From contig NZ_RAZT01000001.1 in assembly GCF_003626635.1 (NCBI RefSeq), positions 248,001-312,000 of the forward strand: a stretch of 64,000 nt of DNA, given 5' to 3'. Both the position numbers and the translations under genes were made by a program. Positions within the stretch are counted from its first letter, which is position 1; each line of letters starts with the position of its first letter. The notes under the pieces are model-generated. The model ran no database searches. It was not told the DNA's origin and saw only the letters and a list, made by a program, of their open reading frames with translations. Of this stretch, positions 8,418-17,856 are shown piece by piece. The stretch comes from Micromonospora musae (GTDB taxonomy: Bacteria > Actinomycetota > Actinomycetes > Mycobacteriales > Micromonosporaceae).

Positions 8418-8615
8418 TCAGTCGCTCTCCAGGTCGTCCAGCGAGATCGCGTGGGTCATCAGCCACCGCGCCAACGCCGACATCCCGAACAACCACAGCG
8501 GCGCGGACTCGGTGGTGCCGTTGGTCGCGAAGATGGCGAACCGCAGATCCGGCGCCCGATACGCCTCGATCCGCCACTTGTGCTGCTTGTCCCGCCAGAC
8601 CGCGGAAGGGTCCAT
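8418..8615 (-). CDS. Small conserved hypothetical protein
   Basis: 65 aa, ATG 8615. It has an amphipathic N-terminal half (WRDKQHKWRIEAYR) and an aromatic/hydrophobic middle (PLWLFGMSALARWLM) that may be a buried helix rather than a membrane span, then an acidic tail. It ends 49 bp before the selB stop on the same strand, but codon use and a separate start make it independent. No family recognised. Confidence 0.55.
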   Translation of the reverse strand: MDPSAVWRDKQHKWRIEAYRAPDLRFAIFATNGTTESAPLWLFGMSALARWLMTHAISLDDLESD

Positions 8616-8664
8616 GGCGTCACCGTAGGTGACGGGCGGACACCCGCACGGCCGGATGACCGGC

Positions 8665-10419
8665 TCAGCCCACGACGATCCGGGCGTCGTCGGGCAACCG
8701 CCGGGTGGCACCCCGGCGATCCAGCAGCTCCAGCAGCGGCACCGCGACCCGCCGGGTCGTCTCCAGCGCCTGCCGCGCCGCGGAGAGAGTGAACGGCTGG
8801 GGCAGACCGGCCAGCACCCGTACCGCGTCGTCGAGCACATCGGGCAGCAGCACCACGTTCTCCGCCAGGCGCAGCAGCGCGCCGGCGCGGACCGCCGCCC
8901 CGATCTCCCGGGGCCCCAACCCCAGATCGGCCAGGCGGTCGGCCTCCGGCGCCTGGAACGGGCGGTGGCCGTACTCGGCGCGGATGCGCTGCACCGCCCG
9001 GGCCACCGGCGCGGGCAGCACGTCGACGGCCGCCGCGGTGACCCGCCCGCCCACCAACCGCAGCGGCGGCCGGACCAGCGCCTCCACCAACGCCCGATCC
9101 GGCAGGGCGAGCCGCTGCCGCAGCACCTCCACGGGCGCGCCCGGCTCCAACGGGTGTTCCCGGCCGTGCCGCGCCACCTCCTGCACCAGCCGGACGCCGA
9201 GGCCCCGCCAGTGCTCCGGGTCGGCCAGCCAGTCACCAGCGACCAGGGGCACGTCGACCGGCACCCCCATCCGGGTCAGGTCGGCGGCCCGGGCCAGCAG
9301 GCGTCGCCGCAGCTCCCCCGCGAGGTCGGCCCGGCCGTCCAGTCCGGCCAGGACGGCCGCGCGAGCCACGGCCGCGCCCCGGCGGACCAGCGGCGGGGGC
9401 GCCACGTCGAGCACGGTCACCCCGCCCGCCACGTGGTGGCGGCCCGGGTCGCGCAGCAGCGCCCGATCACCGATGAGCAGCGGCAGCGGCCGGGCCAGCC
9501 GCAGCCGGACGGTGTCCGCACCGAGCGGCCGGACCCGCACCGGCACCGCGGCCGAGCCGACGTGCAGGGTGAGGGTGCTCGGCAACTGCGCGGCCTCGTC
9601 GCCGGCGACCCGGACGTCCACCACCTCGGTGCGGTGGAACCGGCCCGGACTGAGCAGGGCGTCGCCGCGCGTCAACCGGTCCCGCGCGGTGCCGCGCAGG
9701 TTCACCGCCACCCGGGCCACCGCGGTGACCTCGGTGGCGGGCGCCCCGAGCATCTGCAGGCCGCGGACCCGCACCGTCTCGCCGGTTCCGGCGAGCTCCA
9801 ACTCGTCACCGACACGCAGCCGGCCCGCGCCCAGCGTGCCAGTGACCACGGTGCCGCTGCCCCGGATCGTGAAGCTGCGATCCACCCAGAGCCGCACCGG
9901 GCCGCCGTCGCCCGGGGCCGGTAGCCGCGCGGTGAGCCGATCCAGAGCCGCCCGCAGCTGCGGCAGGCCCGCCCCGGTCAGGCCGCTGACCGCGACCGCC
10001 TCCACCGCCCCCAGCGAGGTCGCGGCGATCTCCGCGCGGGCCTGGGCCATCGCCGGACCCGGATCGGCCAGGTCCGCGCGGGTCACCGCCAGCAGGCCGT
10101 ACGGCACGCCGAGGGCGTGCAACGCCGCCAGGTGCTCCGCGGACTGGGGCATCCACCCCTCGTCGGCGGCGACCACCATCAGCGCCGCCGGCGCCGGCCC
10201 CACCCCGGCGAGCATGTTCGGCACGAACCGCTCATGCCCGGGCACGTCGACGAACGCGACGGTGCCGCCGGAGGGCAACGTCGTCCAGGCGAACCCCAGG
10301 TCGATGGTCATGCCCCGACGGAGTTCCTCCGCCCACCGGTCGGGCTCCATCCCCGTCAACGCCCGGACCAGCGTGGACTTGCCGTGGTCGACGTGCCCCG
10401 CGGTGGCCACCACCCACAC
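8665..10419 (-). CDS. selB: Selenocysteine-specific elongation factor SelB
   Basis: 584 aa. GTPase motifs are at the extreme N-terminus: G1 GHVDHGKST (8-16), G3 DVPGHERF (58-65), G4 TRAD (113-116). EF-Tu-like beta-barrel domains follow (VDRSFTIRGSGTVVTGT) and then a long C-terminal array of winged helices that would bind the SECIS hairpin. SelB delivers Sec-tRNA-Sec to the ribosome at UGA codons. Start GTG 10419 lies one base past the selA stop and keeps the G1 motif at residue 8, as in other SelBs. The open frame beyond 10419 is selA antiframe. It is the last gene of the Sec locus. Confidence 0.96.
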   Translation of the reverse strand: MWVVATAGHVDHGKSTLVRALTGMEPDRWAEELRRGMTIDLGFAWTTLPSGGTVAFVDVPGHERFVPNMLAGVGPAPAALMVVAADEGWMPQSAEHLAALHALGVPYGLLAVTRADLADPGPAMAQARAEIAATSLGAVEAVAVSGLTGAGLPQLRAALDRLTARLPAPGDGGPVRLWVDRSFTIRGSGTVVTGTLGAGRLRVGDELELAGTGETVRVRGLQMLGAPATEVTAVARVAVNLRGTARDRLTRGDALLSPGRFHRTEVVDVRVAGDEAAQLPSTLTLHVGSAAVPVRVRPLGADTVRLRLARPLPLLIGDRALLRDPGRHHVAGGVTVLDVAPPPLVRRGAAVARAAVLAGLDGRADLAGELRRRLLARAADLTRMGVPVDVPLVAGDWLADPEHWRGLGVRLVQEVARHGREHPLEPGAPVEVLRQRLALPDRALVEALVRPPLRLVGGRVTAAAVDVLPAPVARAVQRIRAEYGHRPFQAPEADRLADLGLGPREIGAAVRAGALLRLAENVVLLPDVLDDAVRVLAGLPQPFTLSAARQALETTRRVAVPLLELLDRRGATRRLPDDARIVVG

Positions 10420-10420
10420 G

Positions 10421-11725
10421 TCAGTCGTCCTCCGGCACGGCCAGCACCGCCGCGCGTACCGCCTCGTCGGCCTCCGGCGGCACGCAGCGCAGATCCAGCA
10501 GCAGCCGTCCCCGCACCACCCGGCCGAGCACCGGCGGCTCGCCCGTACGCAGCGGCACCGCATACCACTCGGGCAGGCTCAACGCCCACGACTCCAACTC
10601 CACGCCGGGCGCGCCCCCGCCGCCGACCACCGCCACCGACGGCACCACCTCGGCCTTGCGGCCCTCCACGCCGAGCCACTCCCGCAGCCGCTCGACCCGC
10701 GCCCGCAGCGCACCGGGATCGGCGTGCAGGGCGGCCCGGGTCGGCGTGTCGATCCGGTGCAGGGTGGCTGCCAGCGCCGCCAGGGTCAGCTTGTCCACCC
10801 GCAACGCCCGGGCCAGCGGATGCCGGCGCAGCCGCTCGACCAGCTCGACATCGCCGAGCAGTAGCCCGGCCTGCGGCCCGCCGAGCAGCTTGTCACCGCT
10901 CGCGGTCACCAGGTGCGCGCCGGCGCGCAGCGTGCTGGCGGCGTCCGGCTCGTCCGGCAGCAGCGGGTCCGGGACCAGCAACCCGGAACCGATGTCGGCG
11001 ACCACCGGCGCACCGAGGCCCACCAGCTCACGTACGCCGACCGCGGAGGTGAAGCCGGTGACCCGGAAGTTCGACGGGTGCACCTTGAGCACGAACCCGG
11101 TGCGCGGGCCGACCACGGCGGCGTAGTCGGCGAGGGTGGTGCGGTTCGTGGTGCCCACCTCGCGCAGACGGGCACCCGTGCTGACCAGCAGGTCCGGCAG
11201 GCGGAACCCATCGCCGATCTCGACCAGCTCGCCCCGGCTGACCACGATCTCCCGGTCGGCGGCGAGCGCGGTCGCCGCGAGCACGAGCGCGGCGGCGCCG
11301 TTGTTCACCACGTGCACGGCGGCAGCCGCGGGCACCGCGGCGGCCAGCGCGGCCAGCGCGTCCCGGCCCCGGCGGGCCCGCCGGCCGGTCGCCAGATCCA
11401 GCTCGACGTCGGTGTGCCCGGCCGCGGCGACCAGCGCGTCGACGGCCGGCCGGGACAGCGCCGCCCGGCCCAGATTGGTGTGCAGCACCACCCCGGTGGC
11501 GTTGAGCACCGCCCGGGGCGTCGGCGCCGGCAACGCCGCGACGGCCACGTCGCGCACCTCGTCGGGGCGGATCTCCCCCCGCCGGGCACGGTCCTGCGCG
11601 GCGGTCACCGCGGCCTTCACCCGATCGCGGCCGAGCACGGCCGTCGCGGCGACCAGCCCGGGGTCGGCGAGCAGCACGTCGGTGCGGGGTACGCGGCGGC
11701 GCGGGTCGGTCTGCCCGTCGCGCAT
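10421..11725 (-). CDS. selA: L-seryl-tRNA(Sec) selenium transferase SelA
   Basis: 434 aa, PLP-dependent. It converts Ser-tRNA-Sec to Sec-tRNA-Sec using selenophosphate. The PLP-lysine motif SGDKLLGGPQAG places Lys at 279. TGVVLHTNLGRA (78-89) and GTTNRT (191-196) are also diagnostic. Start ATG 11725, preceded by GGGGGATGACGTG; longer readings run through the tRNA-Sec gene and are wrong. It begins 22 bp after the encoded CCA of tRNA-Sec and is followed by selB after one base. selD, which makes the selenium donor, is not in this window. Confidence 0.96.
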   Translation of the reverse strand: MRDGQTDPRRRVPRTDVLLADPGLVAATAVLGRDRVKAAVTAAQDRARRGEIRPDEVRDVAVAALPAPTPRAVLNATGVVLHTNLGRAALSRPAVDALVAAAGHTDVELDLATGRRARRGRDALAALAAAVPAAAAVHVVNNGAAALVLAATALAADREIVVSRGELVEIGDGFRLPDLLVSTGARLREVGTTNRTTLADYAAVVGPRTGFVLKVHPSNFRVTGFTSAVGVRELVGLGAPVVADIGSGLLVPDPLLPDEPDAASTLRAGAHLVTASGDKLLGGPQAGLLLGDVELVERLRRHPLARALRVDKLTLAALAATLHRIDTPTRAALHADPGALRARVERLREWLGVEGRKAEVVPSVAVVGGGGAPGVELESWALSLPEWYAVPLRTGEPPVLGRVVRGRLLLDLRCVPPEADEAVRAAVLAVPEDD

Positions 11726-11746
11726 CACGTCATCCCCCACAGTGGT

Positions 11747-11842
11747 TGGCGGAAGCGGACGGGAATCGAACCCGCCTGGCCCGGGTCCCGGACCACACCG
11801 GTTTTGAAGACCGGGAGGGGCACCAGCCGCCTGAACGCCTCC
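11747..11842 (-). tRNA. selC: tRNA-Sec (anticodon UCA)
   Basis: 96 nt including an encoded CCA. The complement begins GGAGGCGTTC and ends CTTCCGCCA. The anticodon loop is CTTCAAA with anticodon UCA, reading UGA. Hallmarks of tRNA-Sec are a long acceptor stem, a long extra arm (GTCCGGGACCCGGGCCAG region) and T-arm GGGTTCGATTCCC. It lies between the formate dehydrogenase membrane subunit and selA on the same strand, so it may be processed from a common transcript. Confidence 0.96.
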
Positions 11843-11898
11843 ACGGAGCATTTGACCACAAGGGCCACGCCGCCGTGCGCGGAGGTCGAAAAGTCTTC

Positions 11899-13023
11899 TC
11901 AGTCGCCGGTCCCGGCGGCGGCCTGCCGCCGACGTTCCAGCCGCTCCCGCTGCGGCACCACCGTGTACCTGGCGTCGCGGGACGAGGCGACGCCGGCGTG
12001 GAAGACACCGAAGCGGGTGGCGAGCGAGGCGGCCAGCAGCGCGGCGCCGGAGATCGCCGAGACCAGCCGGCTGCGGCGGCCCACCAGCGCGCCGGCGGCA
12101 CCCGCCACCGTGAGCGCACGGGCGGCGCTCATCAACCGGCCCGGCCGGCCGCTACGGTACGGCTCGGAGAGCAGGCCGAGCCCGGTCTCCACCCGGTGCG
12201 CCGCGGCGAGTTCGAGGGCCGCGCCGACCACCGCCATCCGGCGGGCCGGAGCGGCCTGCTCCGGCGGCGCGCCGATCAGCCCCACCGCGGCACCGCTGGC
12301 CAGCGCGCTGCCCGCGAAGAGGAACGGCAACTCCCGGTACGCCTCGTGCCACGACGGCACCGCGGTGTCGGAGAGCAGCACGGCGGTGTAGGTGGCCAGC
12401 GCCGGCGCGGTCGCCGCCGCAGCCAGCCCCGCCACCTGCCCGACCGGCGGCAGCACCCGCCGGGCCAGCCCGGACACCCCCCGCTCGGGCAGCAGCGGCG
12501 CCGCCTCCGCGACCGCGGCTGCGCCGGCGGCCGGACCGAACGCGGCGAGGATCCAGGTGCCCACCGACATCGGCGAGGTCAGCTTCGCCACCCGCAGCAT
12601 GTGGTGGAACCGGGCCGGACGTCCCAGGTCCTCGATCAGGAAACCGGTGCTGGCCGCGACCGCGGCGAGCGCGGTGACCCGGCCCGCCCGGCGCAGCGCC
12701 GGCCGGTCGGTGAGCTGGCCGCCCGCCGCGAGCAACGACGCACCGGCCGCCAACCCGCCGGTGAACAGGTACGCGGCGATGGCCCAGTCCCAGACCGGCG
12801 GCTTGAGCACCGGCCGGCCGTAGTACGAGGTGAACTCGGCCTCGGGAACCCGCAGCTCCTCCCCGCCGCCACGGCGGCGCCCGCCGCGGCGACCCGAAGC
12901 GGCCGTGAGACCGGCGTCGCTCTGGCCGGAGAGCTGCCCTCCGGGCGCGCCGGAGCGGCCCCCGTCGAGCCGATCACGGAACCGGCGGAACCGGTCGCCG
13001 ACCGGCTGGTGCTCCGAACTCAC
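11899..13023 (-). CDS. Formate dehydrogenase membrane subunit, NrfD/PsrC family
   Basis: 374 aa. A polar N-terminus of about 65 residues precedes eight or nine hydrophobic segments. Family motifs are VWDWAIAAYLFTGGLAAG and LIEDLGRPARFHHMLRV-K-TSPMSVG, a quinone-site region of NrfD/PsrC-type anchors. It replaces the cytochrome b FdnI of enteric enzymes and should pass electrons between the Fe-S subunit and menaquinone. GTG 13023 overlaps the beta-subunit stop (tcgtgagt), so translation is coupled. Downstream lies tRNA-Sec. Confidence 0.9.
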   Translation of the reverse strand: MSSEHQPVGDRFRRFRDRLDGGRSGAPGGQLSGQSDAGLTAASGRRGGRRRGGGEELRVPEAEFTSYYGRPVLKPPVWDWAIAAYLFTGGLAAGASLLAAGGQLTDRPALRRAGRVTALAAVAASTGFLIEDLGRPARFHHMLRVAKLTSPMSVGTWILAAFGPAAGAAAVAEAAPLLPERGVSGLARRVLPPVGQVAGLAAAATAPALATYTAVLLSDTAVPSWHEAYRELPFLFAGSALASGAAVGLIGAPPEQAAPARRMAVVGAALELAAAHRVETGLGLLSEPYRSGRPGRLMSAARALTVAGAAGALVGRRSRLVSAISGAALLAASLATRFGVFHAGVASSRDARYTVVPQRERLERRRQAAAGTGD

Positions 13024-14066
13024 GAGGAACCTCCGACGAACGCGGCCACGGCGGCCGCCGCCACGGCCAGCGCCGCCAGGCCGGCCTTCTTCCACATCTT
13101 CGGCAGGTCCCGGGTGGTGACCACCGGATCCGGCGGCAACCCGTACACCTCCGGCTCGTCGAGCAGCAGGAAGAACGCGCCGTCGCCGCCGACCCCGTCG
13201 GCCGGGTCGTGACCGTAGAGCCGCGCCTCCGGCACACCCCGCTCGTGCAGGGTGGCGACCCGGGCCGCGGCCCGCTCGCGCAGCTCCTCCAGCGGCCCGT
13301 ACTGGATCGACTCCGTCGGGCAGGCCTGCGCGCACGCCGGGGTCTTCCCGACGCCGATCCGGTCATAGCAGAGCGTGCACTTCCACGCGCGCCCGTCGTC
13401 CTTGCGCCGGTCGATCACGCCGTACGGGCAGGCGGAGATGCAGTAGCCGCAGCCGTTGCAGATGTCCTCCTGCACCACCACGGTGCCGAACTCGGTACGG
13501 AACAGCGAGCCGGTCGGGCAGACGTCCAGGCAGGCGGCGTGCGTGCAGTGCTTGCACACGTCGGACATCATCAGCCAGCGGAAGTCGGAGCGGTTCTCCG
13601 GCCCGGTGGCCCGACCCGGCGGCTGCGTACCGGGCATGCCGAGGAACTCGGGGCCGGCCGCCATCCGGGCCGCCGCCTCCGGCGAACCGGTCGGCTCTCC
13701 GGGCTCCGTGCCGACCGGGTTGCCGGTGGTCGCGCCGACCGCCGCCGACGACGGGCTGGTGCTGCCGTCGGTCGGGTTACCGGCGAACGGCGGCGTACGG
13801 TGCCCGGCCGGTCGGGGCTGCTCGACGAACGCGACGTGCCGCCACGAATTGGCGGTCAACGCACCGGTGTTGTCGTACGACATGCCGAGCAGGTCCAGGC
13901 CCGAGGTGGGCACGTCGTTCCACTCCTTGCACGCCACCTCGCACGCCTTGCAGCCGATGCAGACGCTGGTGTCGGTGAAGAAGCCCATCCGGGGCGGCGC
14001 GTCGGACCAACCGGCCTCCGGCGCCGGGTCGAGCGGACCGGCGAGACTGTTCGGATCAGGAAGCAT
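13020..14066 (-). CDS. Formate dehydrogenase Fe-S (beta) subunit
   Basis: 348 aa with four [4Fe-4S] clusters: Cys 36/39/42/46, 171/174/179/183, 203/206/209/213 and 230/233/245/249. A hydrophobic C-terminal helix (about 325-345) anchors it. Between clusters, residues about 85-160 form a Pro/Gly/Ser/Thr-rich insertion absent from the E. coli FdnH plan. Start ATG 14066 overlaps the end of the alpha gene by 11 bases. It carries electrons from the selenoenzyme to the NrfD-type membrane subunit encoded next. Confidence 0.92.
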   Translation of the reverse strand: MLPDPNSLAGPLDPAPEAGWSDAPPRMGFFTDTSVCIGCKACEVACKEWNDVPTSGLDLLGMSYDNTGALTANSWRHVAFVEQPRPAGHRTPPFAGNPTDGSTSPSSAAVGATTGNPVGTEPGEPTGSPEAAARMAAGPEFLGMPGTQPPGRATGPENRSDFRWLMMSDVCKHCTHAACLDVCPTGSLFRTEFGTVVVQEDICNGCGYCISACPYGVIDRRKDDGRAWKCTLCYDRIGVGKTPACAQACPTESIQYGPLEELRERAAARVATLHERGVPEARLYGHDPADGVGGDGAFFLLLDEPEVYGLPPDPVVTTRDLPKMWKKAGLAALAVAAAAVAAFVGGSS

Positions 14067-17000
14067 CAGACGTCCCCGGGTCGGGCGGAGTGACCACCGG
14101 CGCATGCCGGTCCGGGCTCATGAAGGCCCGCCGCTGATAGTCCTCGACCATCTCACGCAGGGCCCGGCCGGTGGGCCGGCGGCCGGGCCGGACGTCACAG
14201 GTGCCCACCTTGCTCTCCTGGATCAGCACGTTCGGATCGAGGGTGATCCCGATCAGGTCGTTGGCCGAGTCACCGGTGACCAGCCCCTCGTAGCCGAAGT
14301 GGTACGGCAGCCACACCTGGTGGATCACCCGTCCCTCCACGCGCAGTGGCGTGAGCCGGTCGGTGACCAGCACCTTCGCCTCGATGGCCGCGCGGCCCGT
14401 GATCAGGTGCGCCCAGCCCAGATGCGTCAGCCCCACCTCGGCGGCCAGCTCCGGCGAGACCTCCACGAACATCTCCGGCTGCAACTCCGCGAGCGGACGC
14501 ACCATCCGGCTCATCCCACCCGCGGTGTGGTGCTCGGTGAGCCGGCTGACCGTGAACACGTACGGGAAGATCTGGGCCTGTTCCTCGGGCGGGCTCGGGT
14601 TCACCGAGTTGATCGCATCCGGGTACACCTTGCGGCTCGGGTTCGCCTGCTGCCGGTAGAGCGGGTTGCGCATCGGCGACTCCGCCGGCTCGTAGTGCGT
14701 CGGCAAGGGCCCGTCGACGACCCCGCTGGGCGCGTAGAGCCAGGCCTTGCCGTCGGCCTGCATGACGAACGGGTCGTCACCGGCGATCCCCTCGGGGCCG
14801 GACGTGCCCGCCTTCGGCCGGTACGACGGCGGCTTCGTCTTCTCGAAGTCCGGCACGTCGTAGCCGGTCCACTCGCCCTTCTCCTCGTCCCACCAGATGT
14901 ACTTCTTCCGCTCGCTCCACGGGCGCCCGTCAGGGTCGGCCGAGGCGCGGTTGTAGAGGGTGCGCCGGTTCGACGGCCACGCCCAGCCCCACTCGCCGGC
15001 CACCCAGTTCTGCTCGTGCCGGGACTTGCGGCGGGCGGCCTGGTTCACCCCGTCGGCGTAGACGCCGCTGTAGATCCAGCAGCCCACCGCGGTGGAGCCG
15101 TCGGCGCGCGCCTCGGTGAAGCCGCCCAGGGGGCGGCCGGTGGCCACGTCGAACCCGTTGATTTCACGCAGCACCGCCTCGGCGCTCGGCTCCGCGAGCG
15201 GGCCCTGCGTCGGGTAGTCCCAGGCCAGGTCGAGCAGCGCGCGGTCGCGGCGCTTCTCCGACCTGGCCAGCTTCTCCCGCAGCTTCCGCCCCAGGTGGTA
15301 GAAGAACCACAGCTCGGAGCGGGCGTCGCCCGGCGGCTCCACGGCCTTCTCGCGCCACTGGAGCATCCGCTGCGTCTGGGTGAAGGTGCCCTCCTTCTCC
15401 ACGTGGGACGCGGCGGGCAGGAAGAAGACCTCGGTGCGGCACTGCTCCGGCGTGATCTCGCCGGTCTCCACCTCCGGGCCGTTACGCCAGAACGTGGCGC
15501 TCTCGATCATGAACAGGTCGCGGACCACGAGCCAGTCCAGGTTGGCCATGCCGAGCCGCTGCGCCCGCCCGTGCGCCGACCCGACGGCCGGGTTCTGCCC
15601 GAGCAGGAAGTAGCCCTTCACCTTGCCGTCGATCATGTTCAGCACCTGCTGGTAGGTGCCGTGGTCGCCGGTCATCCGCGGCATGTAGCCATAGCAGAAG
15701 TCGTTCTCCGGCGTCGCCGCGTCCCCCCAGTAGGCCTTCAACAGGCTGGCGCAGTACGCCCGCGCGTTGCCCCAGAAGCCCTTCTGCCCCGGGTGGTGGA
15801 TGCTGTCCGCCCACTCGTCGAACGTCGGGTGCTTGGCGTGGTGCGGCATCGGCAGATAACCCGGCAGCAGGTTGAACAGCGTCGGGATGTCGGTCGAGCC
15901 CTGGATGCTCGCGTGCCCGCGCAGCGCCATCACACCGCCACCGGGACGGCCGATGTTGCCCAGCAACGTCTGGATGATCGCGCCCGTGCGGATGTACTGC
16001 ACACCGACGCTGTGCTGCGTCCACCCCACCGAGTAGACCAACGCCCCGGTGCGTTCCCGCCCCGAGTTCTCCGTCCAGGCGCGGGCCAGTTCGAGGAACT
16101 TCTCCTGCGGGATGCCGCAGACCCGCTCCACCATCTCCGGCGTGTAGCGGGCGTAGTGCCGCTTCAGGATCTGGTAGACGCAGCGTGGATGCTGCAACGA
16201 CTCGTCCCGCAGCACCTGCCCCGGGATCGGCATGCCGTGCGACTCGTGACGCAGCCCCGCCGCGGTGTCCCGCTCGTCGCTGGTGTCCATCGAGCCGGAC
16301 TCGCCCTCCTGCCCCGCGTACTGCCAGCTGGTCTGGTCGTACGCGCCGGTCTCCGGGTTGAACCCGGAGAAGAGGCCGTCGCCCTCCTCGGCGTCGACGA
16401 ACTCCTCACTGATGATCGTCGCCGCGTTGGTGTACGACAGCACGTACTCCCGGAAGTCCAGCCCGTTCTCCAGGATGTAGCGCACGACGCCACCGAGCAG
16501 CGCGATGTCGGTGCCCGCCCGGATCGGCAGGTACGTGTCGGCGAGCGCGCTGGTGCGCGTGAACCGCGGGTCGACGTGGAAGACCTTGGCCCCCCGCCGC
16601 TTCGCCTCCATCACCCACTGGAAGCCCACCGGGTGGGCCTCGGCCATGTTCGAGCCCTGGATGACGATGACGTCAGCGTTGGCGAGGTTCTGCTGGAAGT
16701 CCGTCGCGCCACCGCGACCGAAGCTGGTCCCCAGACCGGGGACGGTGGCGGAGTGTCAAATCCGCGCCTGGTTCTCGATCTGGAGCGCCCCCATCGCCGT
16801 GAACAGCTTCTTGATGAGGTAGTTCTCCTCGTTGTCCAGCGTCGCCCCGCCGAGGCTGGAGATGCCCAGCGTGCGGTTGAGTGGCCGGCCCTCGCTGTCG
16901 ACGTCCTCCCAGGTCTCCTCGCGCGCGGCGAGCACCCGGTCGGCGATCATGTCGAGCGCGACGTCGAGCTCCAGGTCTTCCCACTCCGTCGCGTACGGCC

Positions 17001-17325
17001 GGCGGTAACGGACCTTCGTCTGCCGCAGCGGGCTGGTCACCAGACTCTTGCTGGCGGCGCCCTTGGGGCAGAGCCGGCCCCGGGAGATCGGGCTGTCCTC
17101 GTCGCCCTCGATCTGGGTGACCTGCCCGTCCTTGACGTAGACCCGCTGACCGCAGCCGACGGCGCAGTAGGGGCAGACCGAACGGGCCATGCTGTCGGCC
17201 GTCTCCGTACGGGCGGTCAGCTCCGCCGTGCGGGGCGATTGCGCGGCCGCGCCTCGGCCCAACGGGTCGGTGCCGGTGAGCTGCCGGTAGACCGGCCAAC
17301 CCTCGATGAAGGTCCGGATACCCAC
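14056..17325 (-). CDS. Formate dehydrogenase alpha subunit, selenoprotein (UGA = Sec190)
   Basis: 1089 aa when the in-frame TGA at 16758-16756 is read as selenocysteine. Before it lie a [4Fe-4S] motif (Cys51, 54, 58, 86) and LCPKGAASK. The codon context is QARI-Sec-HSATVPGL, matching the catalytic Sec-His of FdnG-type enzymes. After it come the molybdopterin-bis-MGD domains (GRGGATDFQQN, VIQGSNMAEAHPVGF, HVDPRFTRTS) and a C-terminal molydop_binding domain. A bacterial SECIS hairpin follows directly (16707-16755). No twin-arginine signal is seen at the N-terminus, so the enzyme may face the cytoplasm. Start GTG 17325 with GGAAGGGGG upstream. It should oxidise formate to CO2. Confidence 0.95.
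16707..16758 (-). promoter_or_regulatory. Bacterial SECIS element directing UGA decoding
   Basis: Immediately 3' of the UGA on the coding strand, CGCCACCG (16750-16743) pairs with CGGTGGCG (16714-16707). Inside this, TCCCC pairs with GGGGA around the apical loop GGTCT (16737-16733). A GGUCU loop at the tip of a stem about 19 nt after UGA is the SelB-binding feature known from E. coli fdhF. It lies inside the coding sequence, as in other bacteria. Confidence 0.88.
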
Positions 17326-17448
17326 TGCGACACCCCCTTCCGAACGCCGAGGCCGACTCCATGAACACTAGGCCAGCCGACGCGCCCGCGCGACCCGAGT
17401 CGGCGGAGAACCCCCGCGCGGAACCGGGTACGAACCGCCCGAGAAGGT

Positions 17449-17480
17449 CCTCTCCACCACCGAACTCCGTGGTGGAGAGG
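17449..17480. promoter_or_regulatory. Perfect 12-bp palindrome in the divergent promoter of the AbiEii-like pair
   Basis: cctctccaccac (17449-17460) and gtggtggagagg (17469-17480) around an 8-nt loop, ending 34 bp before the ATG of the 113-aa gene. Both flanking genes start here in opposite directions, so it cannot be a 3' terminator. An operator for autoregulation is the simplest reading. Confidence 0.6.
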
Positions 17481-17514
17481 TGGCCCCCGACGCCGGTCGG
17501 GTTACCCTGACAGC

Positions 17515-17856
17515 ATGCAGGGCGCCTCCCCCACCGCGACCGGCGTGGTCCACCTGACCCGCCCGGGCCGCCCTGCCGTGGTCACCCGCACCCTCACCGA
17601 GTTGACCGGCCCCACCCGTGGCCTCGTCGAACTGCCGGTACGGCTGATGTGGAACGCCGAACGCACCTTCGACCTCGGCGACCCCGACCAGCTGCTCTGG
17701 CTCTACGAGAACGTGCTGCGCGAGACGACCCGAGCCGAAGACCTCCGCCGGCTCGTCAACGGCCGCACGCTGCGCCGGGTGTGGCGCCTGCTCAACCTCC
17801 CCCGCGCCGTACGCCAGGCCTGGGAGAGCCGCCACCAGACGCTGCGCACGGCGTGA
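17515..17856 (+). CDS. Uncharacterised partner of the AbiEii-like nucleotidyltransferase (possible antitoxin)
   Basis: 113 aa. The N-terminal 35 residues are Thr/Val/Gly-rich. The remainder is predicted helical, with LPVRLMWN, DQLLWLYENVLRETTR and NGRTLRRVWRLLNLP. The stop overlaps the GTG of the nucleotidyltransferase gene, so the two are translationally coupled. Coupled small gene plus AbiEii-like enzyme is the arrangement of type IV toxin-antitoxin pairs, but this protein lacks the obvious N-terminal winged helix of AbiEi. Role inferred from context only. Confidence 0.6.
   Translation: MQGASPTATGVVHLTRPGRPAVVTRTLTELTGPTRGLVELPVRLMWNAERTFDLGDPDQLLWLYENVLRETTRAEDLRRLVNGRTLRRVWRLLNLPRAVRQAWESRHQTLRTA

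Noticed and set aside
16756-16758. Stop codon splitting the formate dehydrogenase gene into two pseudogene pieces
   Set aside because: SECIS, tRNA-Sec, selA, selB and the catalytic context show that UGA is read as selenocysteine.
13456-17364. Plus-strand open frame of 1302 codons opposite the formate dehydrogenase genes
   Set aside because: It is the antisense shadow of strongly GC-biased coding DNA. Its product is His/Arg/Gly/Val-rich with no domains, while the minus strand has clear motifs.
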